Position numbers and translations under genes: made by a program
NCBI RefSeq assembly: GCF_946151075.1
Contig: NZ_CAMGZB010000002.1
Coordinates: 124,001 to 188,000 of the forward strand
Origin: Neobacillus sp. Marseille-Q6967
GTDB lineage: Bacteria; Bacillota; Bacilli; Bacillales; Cytobacillaceae
Reading direction: 5' to 3'
Length of the DNA: 64,000 nucleotides
In this document: in pieces, positions 28,419-36,879 of the stretch
Layout: each line of letters opens with the position of its first letter
Position numbering within the stretch: the first letter of the stretch is position 1
The notes under the pieces: generated by a model
Told to the model about the DNA's origin: nothing
The model's input: only the letters and a program-made list of their open reading frames with translations
Databases searched by the model: none

Positions 28419-28546
28419 GTTGATTGGAGCGGAAGGTGTGAGACTCCTGCGGGAGTACGGGGTTGGGGAGACCCCGCAGGCGCTAAGCGCCGAGGAGGCT
28501 CCCCAGACCGCCCGCGGAAAGCGAAGCACCTGGAGCTCCAATCAAC
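28419..28546. repeat. Dispersed palindromic repeat family B
   Basis: A 128-bp element bounded by a perfect 12-bp inverted repeat (GTTGATTGGAGC at 28419-28430 and GCTCCAATCAAC at 28535-28546). It has GC-rich internal stems (ACTCCTGCGGGAG, GACCCCGCAGGCGC, GGCGCTAAGCGCC parts). It is much richer in GC than its surroundings. I recognise this as a repeat common in Bacillus and Geobacillus genomes. Here it sits between the T-box terminator and thrS. Confidence 0.85.
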
Positions 28547-28634
28547 AGCCCAGGTTAACACAGCCATATTTTAAAAAAGCGGAATAGAAGCTATAAATTG
28601 TTCAATCCGCTCAAATTGAAAAGGAGGAGTTACC

Positions 28635-30569
28635 ATGTCAGACGTTGTGAAAATTACGTTCCCAGATGGAGCAGTGAAGGAGTTTCCCCGCGGAACGACA
28701 ACGGAAGATATCGCCGCATCTATCAGCCCGGGTCTAAAGAAAAAAGCGATTGCCGGGAAATGGAATAGCCAAATGTATGATCTTCGCCGTCCAATCGAAG
28801 AAGACGGTTCAATAGAAATTGTAGTACCCGATTCCAATGAGGCACTAGAAGTTTTACGTCACAGTACAGCTCACCTAATGGCTCAAGCAATTAAGAGACT
28901 CTATCCAAACGTAAATCTTGGAGTAGGTCCTGTTATTGAAGGCGGTTTTTACTATGATATCGATATCGAAGAGTCGCTAACACCTGAAGACCTTCCAAAA
29001 ATCGAAAAAGAAATGGCGAAAATCGTGAATGAAAACCTTGAAATTGTCCGCAAGGAAGTAAGCCGTGCGGAGGCCGTTCAGCTTTTCAAAGAAATTAATG
29101 ACCCTTATAAGCTAGAGTTAATTGAGGCGATTCCGGGTGATGAACAAGTAACAATCTATGAACAGGGGGAATTTTTTGACCTTTGCCGTGGTGTTCATGT
29201 TCCATCAACAGGGAAGCTAAAAGAATTTAAGCTATTAAGTATTGCCGGTGCCTATTGGCGCGGTGACAGCAAAAATAAAATGCTTCAGCGTATTTATGGA
29301 ACAGCTTTCTTCAAGAAAGAGGACTTAGCTGAACATCTTCGTCTGCTAGAAGAAGCGAAAGAACGTGACCATCGTAAAATTGGGAAAGAATTAAGTCTTT
29401 TTACAAGCTCGCAATTAGTTGGACAAGGATTGCCGTTGTGGCTGCCGAAAGGCGCAACCATCCGCCGCGTTATTGAACGCTATATTGTTGATAAAGAGCA
29501 GCGGCTTGGTTACGACCACGTTTATACACCAGTAATGGGAAGCGTGGATCTTTATAAAACTTCTGGTCACTGGGATCACTATCAAGAAGATATGTTCCCG
29601 GTAATGGAAATGGACAATGAGCAGCTTGTTCTTCGTCCGATGAACTGCCCACATCACATGATGGTATACAAAAACAGCATTCACAGCTATCGCGAACTTC
29701 CAATTCGTATCGCGGAACTAGGTTTGATGCACCGTTATGAAATGTCGGGAGCATTATCAGGCTTGCAGCGTGTTCGCGGAATGACTTTAAATGATGCTCA
29801 TATCTTTGTCCGTCCCGATCAAATTAAAGATGAATTCAAGCGTGTTGTTAACTTGATTTTAGCAGTTTATAAAGACTTTAATTTAAATGATTATACTTTC
29901 CGTCTTTCCTACCGTGATCCTCAAGATACAGAAAAGTATTTTGACGATGATGCAATGTGGGAAAAAGCACAGGGTATGTTAAAAGAAGCAATGGATGACC
30001 TTGGTCTTGATTATTACGAGGCAGAAGGAGAAGCTGCTTTCTACGGTCCAAAGCTTGACGTTCAAGTTAAAACAGCTTTAGGTAAAGATGAAACACTATC
30101 GACTGTTCAATTAGATTTCTTGCTGCCTGAACGTTTTGATTTAACTTATGTAGCTGAAGACGGCAAGCAGCACCGCCCTGTTGTTATTCACCGCGGAGTC
30201 GTTTCAACTATGGAACGTTTCGTAGCCTTCCTTGTGGAAGAATACAAAGGTGCTTTCCCTACATGGCTTGCTCCTGTTCAGGTTCAAGTAATTCCTGTCT
30301 CACCTGGAGTTCACTTTGATTATGCTAAGCAGGTTCAAGAGCAGCTGCAAAACGAAGGCTTCCGTGTTGAACTTGATGGCCGTGATGAAAAAATCGGTTA
30401 TAAAATCCGTGAAGCACAAATGCAAAAAATTCCATATATGCTCGTTGTCGGTGATAAAGAAGTGGAAGACAATGCCGTTAACGTTCGCAAATACGGAGAG
30501 CAAAAGTCAGAAACCATGCCATTTGCAGCGTTCCTTGACGGGATACAAGCAGAAGTAAAACGCGGATAA
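28635..30569 (+). CDS. thrS: Threonyl-tRNA synthetase
   Basis: Charges tRNA-Thr. The 644-aa class II enzyme has an N-terminal TGS domain ([16 protein letters not shown]), then the editing domain with the [10 protein letters not shown] motif (HxxxH), and [19 protein letters not shown]. The catalytic core has zinc-binding residues in [13 protein letters not shown] and motif 2 [13 protein letters not shown]. Motif 3 is in [19 protein letters not shown]-terminal anticodon-binding domain completes it. ATG 28635 follows AAGGAGG. Expression is controlled by the upstream T-box. Confidence 0.98.
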   Translation: MSDVVKITFPDGAVKEFPRGTTTEDIAASISPGLKKKAIAGKWNSQMYDLRRPIEEDGSIEIVVPDSNEALEVLRHSTAHLMAQAIKRLYPNVNLGVGPVIEGGFYYDIDIEESLTPEDLPKIEKEMAKIVNENLEIVRKEVSRAEAVQLFKEINDPYKLELIEAIPGDEQVTIYEQGEFFDLCRGVHVPSTGKLKEFKLLSIAGAYWRGDSKNKMLQRIYGTAFFKKEDLAEHLRLLEEAKERDHRKIGKELSLFTSSQLVGQGLPLWLPKGATIRRVIERYIVDKEQRLGYDHVYTPVMGSVDLYKTSGHWDHYQEDMFPVMEMDNEQLVLRPMNCPHHMMVYKNSIHSYRELPIRIAELGLMHRYEMSGALSGLQRVRGMTLNDAHIFVRPDQIKDEFKRVVNLILAVYKDFNLNDYTFRLSYRDPQDTEKYFDDDAMWEKAQGMLKEAMDDLGLDYYEAEGEAAFYGPKLDVQVKTALGKDETLSTVQLDFLLPERFDLTYVAEDGKQHRPVVIHRGVVSTMERFVAFLVEEYKGAFPTWLAPVQVQVIPVSPGVHFDYAKQVQEQLQNEGFRVELDGRDEKIGYKIREAQMQKIPYMLVVGDKEVEDNAVNVRKYGEQKSETMPFAAFLDGIQAEVKRG

Positions 30570-30576
30570 TTTTTAA

Positions 30577-30609
30577 AAAAGGAAACTCGCTCAAGCGGCG
30601 GGTTTTCTT
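30577..30609 (+). terminator. Terminator-like hairpin after thrS
   Basis: GAAACTCGC (about 30582-30590) pairs with GCGGGTTTTC after a short loop, followed by TTTATTTT. The stem has a bulge. Confidence 0.6.
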
Positions 30610-30682
30610 TATTTTAAAAAAAGTATTGAATAATTTCTTGTTTCTTGTTAGAATAAATTTCGTTGTCATAAGAAATGTTTGT

Positions 30683-30712
30683 TTGACATAATGTCTGTGC
30701 TTATGTTATAGT
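30683..30712 (+). promoter_or_regulatory. Promoter of the infC operon
   Basis: TTGACA (30683-30688) with TATAGT (30707-30712), spacing 18, preceded by TG as an extended -10. A strong sigma-A promoter. Confidence 0.75.
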
Positions 30713-30719
30713 TACTAAG

Positions 30720-30872
30720 GTAAAAATTGAATACTATATTTGGGAAAAGAAGAAGCACCCGCTTCTCACCTGATTGACGCGATAAGAGCAGTTGGCAGGT
30801 TTTACGTGAACTATTTTGTTTCTTTACTTATGTTTCGTAAAGTGTGGGTGTATACATCCGCACTTTTTTATT
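30720..30872 (+). ncRNA. L20 leader (ribosomal protein autoregulation)
   Basis: The leader upstream of infC-rpmI-rplT contains CACCCGCTTCTCACCTG, GGCAGGTTTTACGTGAAC and a terminator. The terminator is AAGTGTGGGTGT (30840-30851) pairing with ACATCCGCACTT (30854-30865), then T. This arrangement matches the known Bacillus L20 leader. There, free ribosomal protein L20 stabilises the terminator. The region from 30873 to 30985 shows no further clear element. Confidence 0.85.
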
Positions 30873-31001
30873 TGTAAAAAGCATTATTTTCAATACTTGC
30901 TGATGCAGCTGGTGTCATAAGTCAGGATTGAAAAGGGGAAGCCTTTCTGATCTTCTTGACCCGGACGTTGTATTCGTGATTAACCTTGGAGGTGGCTAAT
31001 T

Positions 31002-31517
31002 ATTAGCAAAGACATGTTGTTAAATGAGGGGATTCGCGCTCGTGAAGTTCGTCTGATTGACCAAAACGGCGAACAATTAGGTATTAAATCTAAAAACGAA
31101 GCGTTGGAGATTGCTGGTCGTGTAAATCTTGATTTAGTTCTTGTTGCACCAAACGCAAAGCCTCCGGTAGCCCGCATTATGGACTATGGCAAATTTAAAT
31201 TCGAGCAGCAAAAGAAAGAAAAAGAAGCTCGTAAGAACCAAAAAATCATTACAACTAAAGAAGTTCGTCTAAGCCCAACTATCGATGAGCATGACTTTAA
31301 TACAAAACTTCGTAATGCTATTAAGTTCTTGGAAAAAGGCGACAAGGTAAAAGCTTCAATCCGCTTTAAGGGCCGGGCGATTACCCATAAAGAAATCGGT
31401 CAGCGTGTGTTAGACCGTTTTGCTCAAGAGTGCAAGGAAGTTGCGTCCATTGAGTCTCATCCAAAAATGGATGGACGGAGCATGTTCCTAGTTCTTGCAC
31501 CTAAAATTGATAAGTAA
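31002..31517 (+). CDS. infC: Translation initiation factor IF-3, ATT start
   Basis: IF-3 (171 aa) binds the 30S subunit and checks start codon pairing. The N-terminal domain ([21 protein letters not shown]), basic linker ([13 protein letters not shown]) and C-terminal domain ([30 protein letters not shown]) are all present. The start is the rare codon ATT at 31002 ([10 protein letters not shown]). It lies 6 nt after GGAGGTGG, in frame with the first ATG at 31014. Noncanonical infC starts are known and allow IF-3 to repress its own translation. It heads the infC-rpmI-rplT operon. Confidence 0.95.
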   Translation: MSKDMLLNEGIRAREVRLIDQNGEQLGIKSKNEALEIAGRVNLDLVLVAPNAKPPVARIMDYGKFKFEQQKKEKEARKNQKIITTKEVRLSPTIDEHDFNTKLRNAIKFLEKGDKVKASIRFKGRAITHKEIGQRVLDRFAQECKEVASIESHPKMDGRSMFLVLAPKIDK

Positions 31518-31534
31518 TAAGGAGGACTATCCCA

Positions 31535-31735
31535 ATGCCAAAAATGAAAACTCACCGCGGCGCTGCAAAGCGTTTCAAGAAAACTGGTTCTGGTAAACTG
31601 AAGCGTTCTCACGCTTATACTAGCCACTTATTTGCAAACAAATCTACTAAAGCTAAGCGTAAGCTTCGCAAAGGTGCTCTTGTATCTAAAGGCGATTTCA
31701 AGCGCATTCGTTTCTTATTAACTAACATTAAGTAA
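31535..31735 (+). CDS. rpmI: 50S ribosomal protein L35
   Basis: A 66-aa basic protein starting [20 protein letters not shown], the standard L35 N-terminus, with a lysine/arginine-rich middle and end. AGGAGG precedes ATG 31535 and the gene lies 17 bp after infC. Second gene of the L20-controlled operon. Confidence 0.98.
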   Translation: MPKMKTHRGAAKRFKKTGSGKLKRSHAYTSHLFANKSTKAKRKLRKGALVSKGDFKRIRFLLTNIK

Positions 31736-31774
31736 TCTCGAGCAATCGATTGATTCATATAGGAGGGAAATTAC

Positions 31775-32134
31775 ATGCCACGTGTAAAAGGCGGTACTGT
31801 AACGCGTAAGCGTCGTAAAAAAGTTCTTAAATTAGCTAAAGGTTATTTCGGTTCAAAACATACATTATACAAAGTTGCTAACCAACAGGTTATGAAATCA
31901 TTACAATATGCATTTCGTGACCGTCGCCAGAAGAAGCGCGACTTCCGCAAACTTTGGATCACTCGTATCAACGCAGCTGCACGCATCAACGGTCTTTCTT
32001 ACAGCCGTTTAATGCATGGCTTAAAGCTTGCTGGTATCGAAGTAAACCGCAAAATGCTTGCTGAATTAGCAGTTAGCGATGCAGCAGCATTTGCTCAATT
32101 AGCTGACGTAGCTAAGCAACAATCCAATAAATAA
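31775..32134 (+). CDS. rplT: 50S ribosomal protein L20
   Basis: A 119-aa 23S rRNA-binding assembly protein and the expected repressor of its own operon through the leader at 30720. It shows [23 protein letters not shown] (here quoted as its PRVKGG and [11 protein letters not shown] parts), [18 protein letters not shown] and the NRKMLAELA tail. AGGAGGG precedes ATG 31775. A repeat element and then a terminator follow the stop. Confidence 0.98.
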   Translation: MPRVKGGTVTRKRRKKVLKLAKGYFGSKHTLYKVANQQVMKSLQYAFRDRRQKKRDFRKLWITRINAAARINGLSYSRLMHGLKLAGIEVNRKMLAELAVSDAAAFAQLADVAKQQSNK

Positions 32135-32137
32135 TTA

Positions 32138-32258
32138 GAAAAGCGGAAGCGCCTTGACCAGGGGCGACAGGCATAAGACGAGCCGGCGAGAAGGTTGTTC
32201 TTTAACCTTCTTGACGGATTGGCTTATGACCCGAGCCCCTAGGCGCTGTAGCTGGACA
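32138..32258 (+). repeat. Full copy of dispersed repeat family A
   Basis: Runs from AGAAAAGCGGAAGCGCC to TAGGCGCTGTAGCTGGACA. Nested complementary arms are GGCGCC-like ends, CATAAGACGAGCC against GGCTTATG, and a central AGAAGGTTGTTC / TTTAACCTTCT hairpin. It is inserted between the rplT stop and its terminator. It is about 85 percent identical by eye to the copy at 52724. Confidence 0.85.
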
Positions 32259-32259
32259 T

Positions 32260-32299
32260 AATTAAAAAGCCATTCTCTGACGAGGATGGCTTTTTAATT
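32260..32299 (+). terminator. Terminator of the infC-rpmI-rplT operon
   Basis: AATTAAAAAGCCAT (32260-32273) pairs with ATGGCTTTTTAATT (32286-32299) over a 12-nt loop. Confidence 0.9.
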
Positions 32300-32314
32300 A
32301 GGGGAGTTTGACTT

Positions 32315-32575
32315 GTGGAGTTATTAGGAATAGCTTATTTACTGATGAACATAATCGGGCTTGTAATGATGGGAATCGATAAAAGCCGGGCAAAAAAGCA
32401 CCAGTACCGGATTAGTGAAAAGACGTTATGGATGGCGGCTGTTTTCGGCGGCGCGATTGGAACAACGCTTGGAATGCAATTTTTCCGTCATAAAACCAAG
32501 CATTTATCGTTTAAATACGGATTTCCGTTTCTTGCCCTAGTTCAGATTGCTCTTTTTTGCTGGTTCTTGGTCTAA
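32315..32575 (+). CDS. ysdA: DUF1294 membrane protein YsdA
   Basis: An 86-aa membrane protein. Two hydrophobic segments (about residues 3-20 and 68-85) flank the conserved DUF1294 core (GIDKSRAKKHQYRISEKTLW, then GGAIGTTLGMQFFRHKTKH). The function is unknown. The start is GTG 32315 with GGGGAG upstream. The gene lies just after the rplT terminator, the same place as ysdA in B. subtilis. Confidence 0.88.
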   Translation: MELLGIAYLLMNIIGLVMMGIDKSRAKKHQYRISEKTLWMAAVFGGAIGTTLGMQFFRHKTKHLSFKYGFPFLALVQIALFCWFLV

Positions 32576-32633
32576 CAGACTTGGCCAATATATATGCTTA
32601 AATAACAAGCAGTTACATCAGGGGGCATGTTAA

Positions 32634-33206
32634 ATGAATGAAGAGCTGTCTATACTGCTGGTCATGGTGGAAGCGGGCGGAGTTTTGGCTCCATTGGCAT
32701 TTATATTATTTCATTTACTTCGTTCCTTTTTATTTATTCCTGTTTCCGTTGTCGTGATCGCCGGCGGAGTCCTGTTTGGTACGGCACTTGGAACTCTCTA
32801 TTCCTTTATTGGCTTGATGGGAGTTAGTCTCTTTTTCTTTATTTTTATTGGGAGAATGCCGAAGACAAAGGAACGCCTCATAAAATTAAAAAATAAGTGG
32901 TTCGGAGAATATCGGAATCTTACCGTTGGACAGATTGCACTCTTAAGACTCATTCCGTTCGTACATTACCACCTATTAAACTTTAGTCTAATGCAGAGAA
33001 AACCAGGGTTTAAGGAGTACATGAAGGCGTCAGTGCTGACCAATTTGCCGATTGCAGTTTTCTACACGACATTTGGAGGGTATATCAGCCGGTTCACACC
33101 AAGCATTATTGTTGTGCTGCTCCTTGCATTAACCTGTTTTATTTATCTATTACGAGAAAAACAAAACATAATTAAATGGAAAGAGTTTTTCAAAGTTACA
33201 CAATAA
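32634..33206 (+). CDS. VTT-domain (TVP38/TMEM64, DedA-like) membrane protein
   Basis: A 190-aa membrane protein with about five hydrophobic segments. The motif LLRSFLFIPVSVVVIAGGVLFG and the later LLRLIPFVHYHLLNFSLM (shorter parts: LFIPVSVVVIAGG; RLIPFVHYHL) match the VTT domain of the TVP38/DedA superfamily. This superfamily includes lipid scramblase-like and transport proteins. It resembles B. subtilis YtxB, which there lies near dnaI; here it is downstream of ysdA. The substrate is unknown. Convergent with ysdB over a shared terminator. Confidence 0.78.
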   Translation: MNEELSILLVMVEAGGVLAPLAFILFHLLRSFLFIPVSVVVIAGGVLFGTALGTLYSFIGLMGVSLFFFIFIGRMPKTKERLIKLKNKWFGEYRNLTVGQIALLRLIPFVHYHLLNFSLMQRKPGFKEYMKASVLTNLPIAVFYTTFGGYISRFTPSIIVVLLLALTCFIYLLREKQNIIKWKEFFKVTQ

Positions 33207-33231
33207 AAAGCCGCTATTTATGCGGCTTTTT
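33205..33231. terminator. Bidirectional terminator, VTT gene / ysdB
   Basis: AAAAAGCCGC (33205-33214) pairs with GCGGCTTTTT (33222-33231), loop TATTTAT. The ysdB stop codon (33214-33216) lies inside the hairpin. Confidence 0.88.
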
Positions 33232-33609
33232 CTGTTGGTTTAAAAACTCACCTATGGGACTCTGCCAGTTGATGCTGGCAGCAGGGTATTTCTCAAGGAT
33301 TTTTTTTTCAATGTAATAAAAATCCTCCATGCTCATTCCTTTTAAAGCTGTTATATTCTCCAGCCTAAGTGAGATAGAAACTACTTCGGTTTTGTTTTGA
33401 ACACTTCCTAAATATTTTTCCCCTGTAAATAGACATCCGTTATAAGTAAGGTGGAGATTCTTGATGACTTCATCGTAATCGAGCAGTAAGAACTTTTTAT
33501 GTTTACGCGCTGATTCCAGCTTCCGTTGTGGTGTAAAAAAATATTTTACTAAACGATAAAACATGAAAAGCAGGAAAGATAATAACACTAAGCGCAGCAG
33601 CCATATCAT
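33214..33609 (-). CDS. ysdB: YsdB, sigma-W pathway protein
   Basis: A 131-aa protein with an N-terminal membrane anchor (residues 2-20, IWLLRLVLLSFLLFMFYRLV) and a cytoplasmic domain with the LLLDYDEVIKNLHLTYNGCLF segment. This matches B. subtilis YsdB, which is needed for normal sigma-W activity through RsiW processing. A near-perfect sigma-W promoter lies upstream (33640-33665, reverse strand), which supports the assignment. ATG 33609 follows AGGAGG. Confidence 0.85.
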   Translation of the reverse strand: MIWLLRLVLLSFLLFMFYRLVKYFFTPQRKLESARKHKKFLLLDYDEVIKNLHLTYNGCLFTGEKYLGSVQNKTEVVSISLRLENITALKGMSMEDFYYIEKKILEKYPAASINWQSPIGEFLNQQKKPHK

Positions 33610-33639
33610 GGAATTGCCTCCTAGTATTTTTAACTAATA

Positions 33640-33665
33640 TACGGAAGTGGTCAAAAAAAGTTTCA
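33640..33665 (-). promoter_or_regulatory. Sigma-W type promoter of ysdB
   Basis: On the reverse strand, TGAAAC (33665-33660) and CGTA (33643-33640) are separated by 16 bp. This is the canonical ECF sigma-W pattern. Confidence 0.75.
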
Positions 33666-33712
33666 AGCTTTGACCAGTTTGATATAATTCCTAAAGGGAG
33701 TGATGAAGATTT

Positions 33713-34204
33713 ATGCAACTTGAAAAATTATTTACAATGCAGCGGGCATTGGACAAGCATATTGAAATGAAACATGAATTACAGAATGATGATTTATTCG
33801 ACCGAAAGGTTCTTGCCCTGTTAGTAGAAATAGCAGAATTAGCAAATGAAACTCGTTGTTTTAAGTTTTGGAGTGTAAAGCCATCGTCGGATAAACAGGT
33901 GATTTTAGAGGAGTTTGTCGATGGGATTCACTTCATCTTATCGCTTGGAATTGAATGCGGCTTCCACCAACATGAACCCGCTATTAAGACCAGCCCATCA
34001 GGATTAAGTGTAACTGAACAATTTTTATTGATTAATGAAAAAGTCGGTTCTTTTCAAAAATCAAAAAGCCTTGCTGACTTTATCTCTGTTTTTGAAGCCT
34101 ATTTGGAGCTAGGGAGTTTATTAGGAATTACATACGAAGAAATGGAAGAAGCATATTTTAAGAAAAATGAAGTAAATTATCAGAGACAGCAAAATAACTA
34201 TTAG
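33713..34204 (+). CDS. Dimeric dUTPase (dUTPase_2 family)
   Basis: A 163-aa all-alpha MazG-related dUTP diphosphatase that would remove dUTP from the nucleotide pool. The metal-binding helices are visible: LLVEIAELANETRCFKFWS (ExxE) and ILEEFVDGIHFILSLG (EExxD). AAAGGGAG precedes ATG 33713. Genes of this type lie near ysdC in the B. cereus group. It is not a trimeric Dut-type enzyme. Other MazG-like hydrolases are possible, but the EIAELANE and EEFVDGIHF pair fits dUTPase_2 best. Confidence 0.8.
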   Translation: MQLEKLFTMQRALDKHIEMKHELQNDDLFDRKVLALLVEIAELANETRCFKFWSVKPSSDKQVILEEFVDGIHFILSLGIECGFHQHEPAIKTSPSGLSVTEQFLLINEKVGSFQKSKSLADFISVFEAYLELGSLLGITYEEMEEAYFKKNEVNYQRQQNNY

Positions 34205-34265
34205 CTGAAAGTTTTCCTTATATTCTGTATAATGAAGTCCTACATACATAAAAGGGGGCTAAACC

Positions 34266-35351
34266 ATGGCGAAATTAGATGAAACTTTAACAATGTTAAA
34301 GGATTTAACCGATGCCAAAGGGATTCCCGGCAACGAACGGGAAGTTCGCGAAGTAATGAAAAAGTACATAGCGCCATTTGCGGATGAAGTGACTACCGAT
34401 GGTCTTGGCAGTTTAATTGCAAAGAAGGTAGGAAAAGAAGGCGGCCCGAAAATTATGGTTGCAGGCCACTTAGATGAAGTCGGTTTTATGATCACACAAA
34501 TCGATGACAAAGGCTTCCTTCGTTTTCAAACTGTCGGCGGCTGGTGGTCACAGGTAATGCTTGCCCAGCGTGTTACGATTGTAACGAAAAAAGGCGATGT
34601 GATTGGGGTTATCGGATCAAAACCGCCTCACATTCTTTCACCGGAAGCGCGTAAAAAGCCGGTAGAAATAAAAGACATGTTCATCGATATCGGTGCAACA
34701 AGCCGTGAAGAAGCGAGGGAATGGGGCGTACGTCCAGGAGATATGGTCGTTCCTTATTTTGAATTTACGGTTATGAACAATGAAAAAATGCTGTTAGCAA
34801 AAGCGTGGGATAACCGAATTGGCTGTGCCATTGCCATTGATGTCTTGAAGCAATTAAAGGGTGTAGACCATCCGAATGAAGTTTACGGTGTTGGAACCAT
34901 CCAAGAGGAAGTTGGACTTCGCGGAGCCCGTACCTCTTCTTCTAAAATTGAACCGGATATCGGCTTTGGGGTTGATGTAGGGATTTCCGGTGATACTCCG
35001 GGAATTTCTGAGAAAGAAGCCATGAGCAAAATGGGCAAAGGTCCGCAGATTATTTTATACGATGCATCCCTTGTCTCTCATAAAGGGTTACGTGACTTTG
35101 TTACCGACCTTGCGGATGAATTAAACATTCCATATCAGTTTGATGCTATTCCTGGCGGCGGTACGGATGCAGGCTCGATTCATATGACACATAATGGTGT
35201 ACCAGCGTTGGCCATCACCATTGCTACCCGTTATATTCACTCACATGCAGCAATGCTTCATCGTGATGACTATGAAAATGCCGTTAAGCTCATTGTTGAA
35301 GTCATCAAGCGATTAGACCGTGAAACAGTTGATAAAATCACATTTGATTAA
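34266..35351 (+). CDS. ysdC: M42 family metallopeptidase YsdC
   Basis: A 361-aa M42 (glutamyl aminopeptidase-like) dinuclear zinc enzyme. Metal and catalytic segments are [11 protein letters not shown] (His and Asp), [11 protein letters not shown] (bridging Asp), [11 protein letters not shown] (Glu base), and [22 protein letters not shown] is also present, and the final His is in [12 protein letters not shown]. Tetrahedral M42 assemblies trim N-terminal residues of peptides in the cytoplasm. ATG 34266 follows AAGGGGG. A terminator follows. Confidence 0.93.
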   Translation: MAKLDETLTMLKDLTDAKGIPGNEREVREVMKKYIAPFADEVTTDGLGSLIAKKVGKEGGPKIMVAGHLDEVGFMITQIDDKGFLRFQTVGGWWSQVMLAQRVTIVTKKGDVIGVIGSKPPHILSPEARKKPVEIKDMFIDIGATSREEAREWGVRPGDMVVPYFEFTVMNNEKMLLAKAWDNRIGCAIAIDVLKQLKGVDHPNEVYGVGTIQEEVGLRGARTSSSKIEPDIGFGVDVGISGDTPGISEKEAMSKMGKGPQIILYDASLVSHKGLRDFVTDLADELNIPYQFDAIPGGGTDAGSIHMTHNGVPALAITIATRYIHSHAAMLHRDDYENAVKLIVEVIKRLDRETVDKITFD

Positions 35352-35360
35352 GAAATAAAG

Positions 35361-35391
35361 AATCCCCGGCGATGATTTGCCGGGGATTTTT
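35361..35391 (+). terminator. Terminator after ysdC
   Basis: AATCCCCGGC (35361-35370) pairs with GCCGGGGATT (35379-35388), then TTT. Confidence 0.88.
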
Positions 35392-35443
35392 AAAATAAAG
35401 AAAAACTGCCGAATTATATAATCCGGCAGCAGGTGAGCACACC

Positions 35444-35650
35444 TTATTTTAAACTACTTTCTAATGTTTGGAGCATTTCTTTTTTCTCATCTTCAGATGA
35501 GTTGTTCCAGATGACTTCAAACAGAACTCCCAGCCCAGGCAGCATTTTTTCTTCACCGCTTTGAATTGCGTCCACAATCGTATCTTCTAATTGATCTTGA
35601 GAATTTCCAGATACATTATGAATGACCGCTTTACGTAAATTAAGATTCAT
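35444..35650 (-). CDS. sspI: Small acid-soluble spore protein SspI
   Basis: A 68-aa spore protein of the minor H/I/K-type group, made in the forespore. [13 protein letters not shown], then [24 protein letters not shown], quoted as [14 protein letters not shown], are diagnostic. I start at ATG 35650 with AAGGAG upstream; the longer in-frame extension toward 35788 is not coding. It is divergent from the TrmH-family gene. A CATAATA element further up on the same strand resembles a sigma-G -10, but I could not identify a matching -35. Confidence 0.92.
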   Translation of the reverse strand: MNLNLRKAVIHNVSGNSQDQLEDTIVDAIQSGEEKMLPGLGVLFEVIWNNSSEDEKKEMLQTLESSLK

Positions 35651-35757
35651 GTGAAATGCACTCCTTTTAGCATATTTCTTTTTTAGGTTTTCTATTTTTG
35701 ATTTTATTATGTATTTTAATTGGGCTATAATGAGAAAAAACATGAAGGAGTAACATC

Positions 35758-36507
35758 TTGAAACATATTCAGTCAATTCAAAATCCACAGGTCAAGCAAT
35801 GGAAAAAACTTTTAACCAAAAAGGAACGCGATAAATCGGGAACCTTTTTAGTCGAAGGCTTTCACTTAGTCGAGGAAGCTTTAAAAGAGAAGGAACAGGT
35901 TATTGATATTATTGTTTCGGAAAAAGTCGGACTTCCGCCGGGTTGGAATACAGGCTCTGCCAGTGTTACGCTTGTAACGGATGAAATCTCAAATGCTTTA
36001 TCCGATACGGAAGCGCCGCAAGGGATTTATGCTGTTTGCCGTAAACAGGATAAGGAAGCACCGGATGCGAAAACATTCTTATTAATTGATGCGGTACAAG
36101 ATCCAGGGAACTTAGGTACGATGATTCGTACAGCCGATGCGGCAGGAATTCATGCAGTCGTTGTTGGAAAAGGAACCGTAGATGAATACAATTCAAAAGT
36201 GCTGCGGTCTGCACAAGGAAGTCATTTTCACCTGCCGATCCTAAGAGGAGATTTAAATGAATGGGTGGAAAAGTTAAAAGAAAAAAATATTCCTGTTTAC
36301 GGTACAGCACTTGAAGGAGCAGCTGCATATACTGATACTCCTACATCAGATTCCTTCGCTATAATCGTTGGAAACGAGGGGAATGGCGTTAATAAAGAGC
36401 TCCTTGCTAAAACTACTGGCAACCTTTATATTCCGATTTACGGAAAAAGCGAATCATTAAATGTAGCAGTTGCCACAGGCATCCTCTTATATTATTTTAA
36501 AAAATAG
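35758..36507 (+). CDS. ysgA: TrmH/SpoU family RNA 2'-O-methyltransferase
   Basis: A 249-aa SAM-dependent RNA methyltransferase with the SPOUT trefoil knot. The N-terminal RNA-binding substrate domain ([32 protein letters not shown]) precedes the knot motifs ([49 protein letters not shown]). It probably methylates rRNA; the target is not defined. It starts at TTG 35758 behind AAGGAG. It precedes the pheS T-box, as ysgA does in B. subtilis. Confidence 0.9.
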   Translation: MKHIQSIQNPQVKQWKKLLTKKERDKSGTFLVEGFHLVEEALKEKEQVIDIIVSEKVGLPPGWNTGSASVTLVTDEISNALSDTEAPQGIYAVCRKQDKEAPDAKTFLLIDAVQDPGNLGTMIRTADAAGIHAVVVGKGTVDEYNSKVLRSAQGSHFHLPILRGDLNEWVEKLKEKNIPVYGTALEGAAAYTDTPTSDSFAIIVGNEGNGVNKELLAKTTGNLYIPIYGKSESLNVAVATGILLYYFKK

Positions 36508-36518
36508 GCAATACTGGT

Positions 36519-36547
36519 TTGAATCAGAGAGAATTTTATTATATAAT
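36519..36547 (+). promoter_or_regulatory. Sigma-A promoter of pheST
   Basis: TTGAAT (36519-36524) and TATAAT (36542-36547), spacing 17. Confidence 0.75.
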
Positions 36548-36554
36548 ACTGAAA

Positions 36555-36827
36555 TGAATTGAAAATACAAAAAACGATGACGGAGAAAAGTATCTTGTCT
36601 AAAGACCATTTAGGGAGAAAGTGCCGTGACTGCAAGCACTTTTATGGAACAGGCAGGAGAAGTTCACCTCCCGAGTTGGCACCGGGACCATTTCTTTTGG
36701 AATGTAAAGGTGCATCGGCAAAAGCCGTTATCTCAACGAAGCGAACGCTAGTGTTTTATACATAAGTGTTTACAAGGGTGGTACCGCGAACATAAACCTC
36801 GTCCCTTTCCAGGGATGGGGTTTTTTT
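36555..36827 (+). ncRNA. T-box riboswitch (phenylalanyl-tRNA)
   Basis: T-box sequence AGGGTGGTACCGCG (36775-36788) precedes a terminator: ACCTCGTCCCT (36796-36806) pairs with AGGGATGGGGT (36811-36821), then T run. Stem I features upstream include AGTA (36586-36589 region) and GGAGAAAG. TTC at 36692-36694 is a candidate phenylalanine specifier, a low-certainty call. Uncharged tRNA-Phe would favour read-through into pheS-pheT. Confidence 0.9.
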
Positions 36828-36879
36828 GTGCGTGCCTGTCACCACCCGGAATTTGTCGAATAAATAAGGAGGAATGAAA

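Noticed and set aside
28312-28587. Open frame of 91 codons before thrS
   Set aside because: It runs through the T-box terminator and repeat family B; the composition is that of the repeat.
35651-35788. N-terminal extension of SspI
   Set aside because: SspI is about 68-71 aa in Bacilli. The extension would read into the upstream region and overlap the divergent ysgA start.
36559-36765. Open frame of 68 codons before pheS
   Set aside because: It lies entirely within the T-box leader RNA, has no family match, and its codons are explained by RNA structure.
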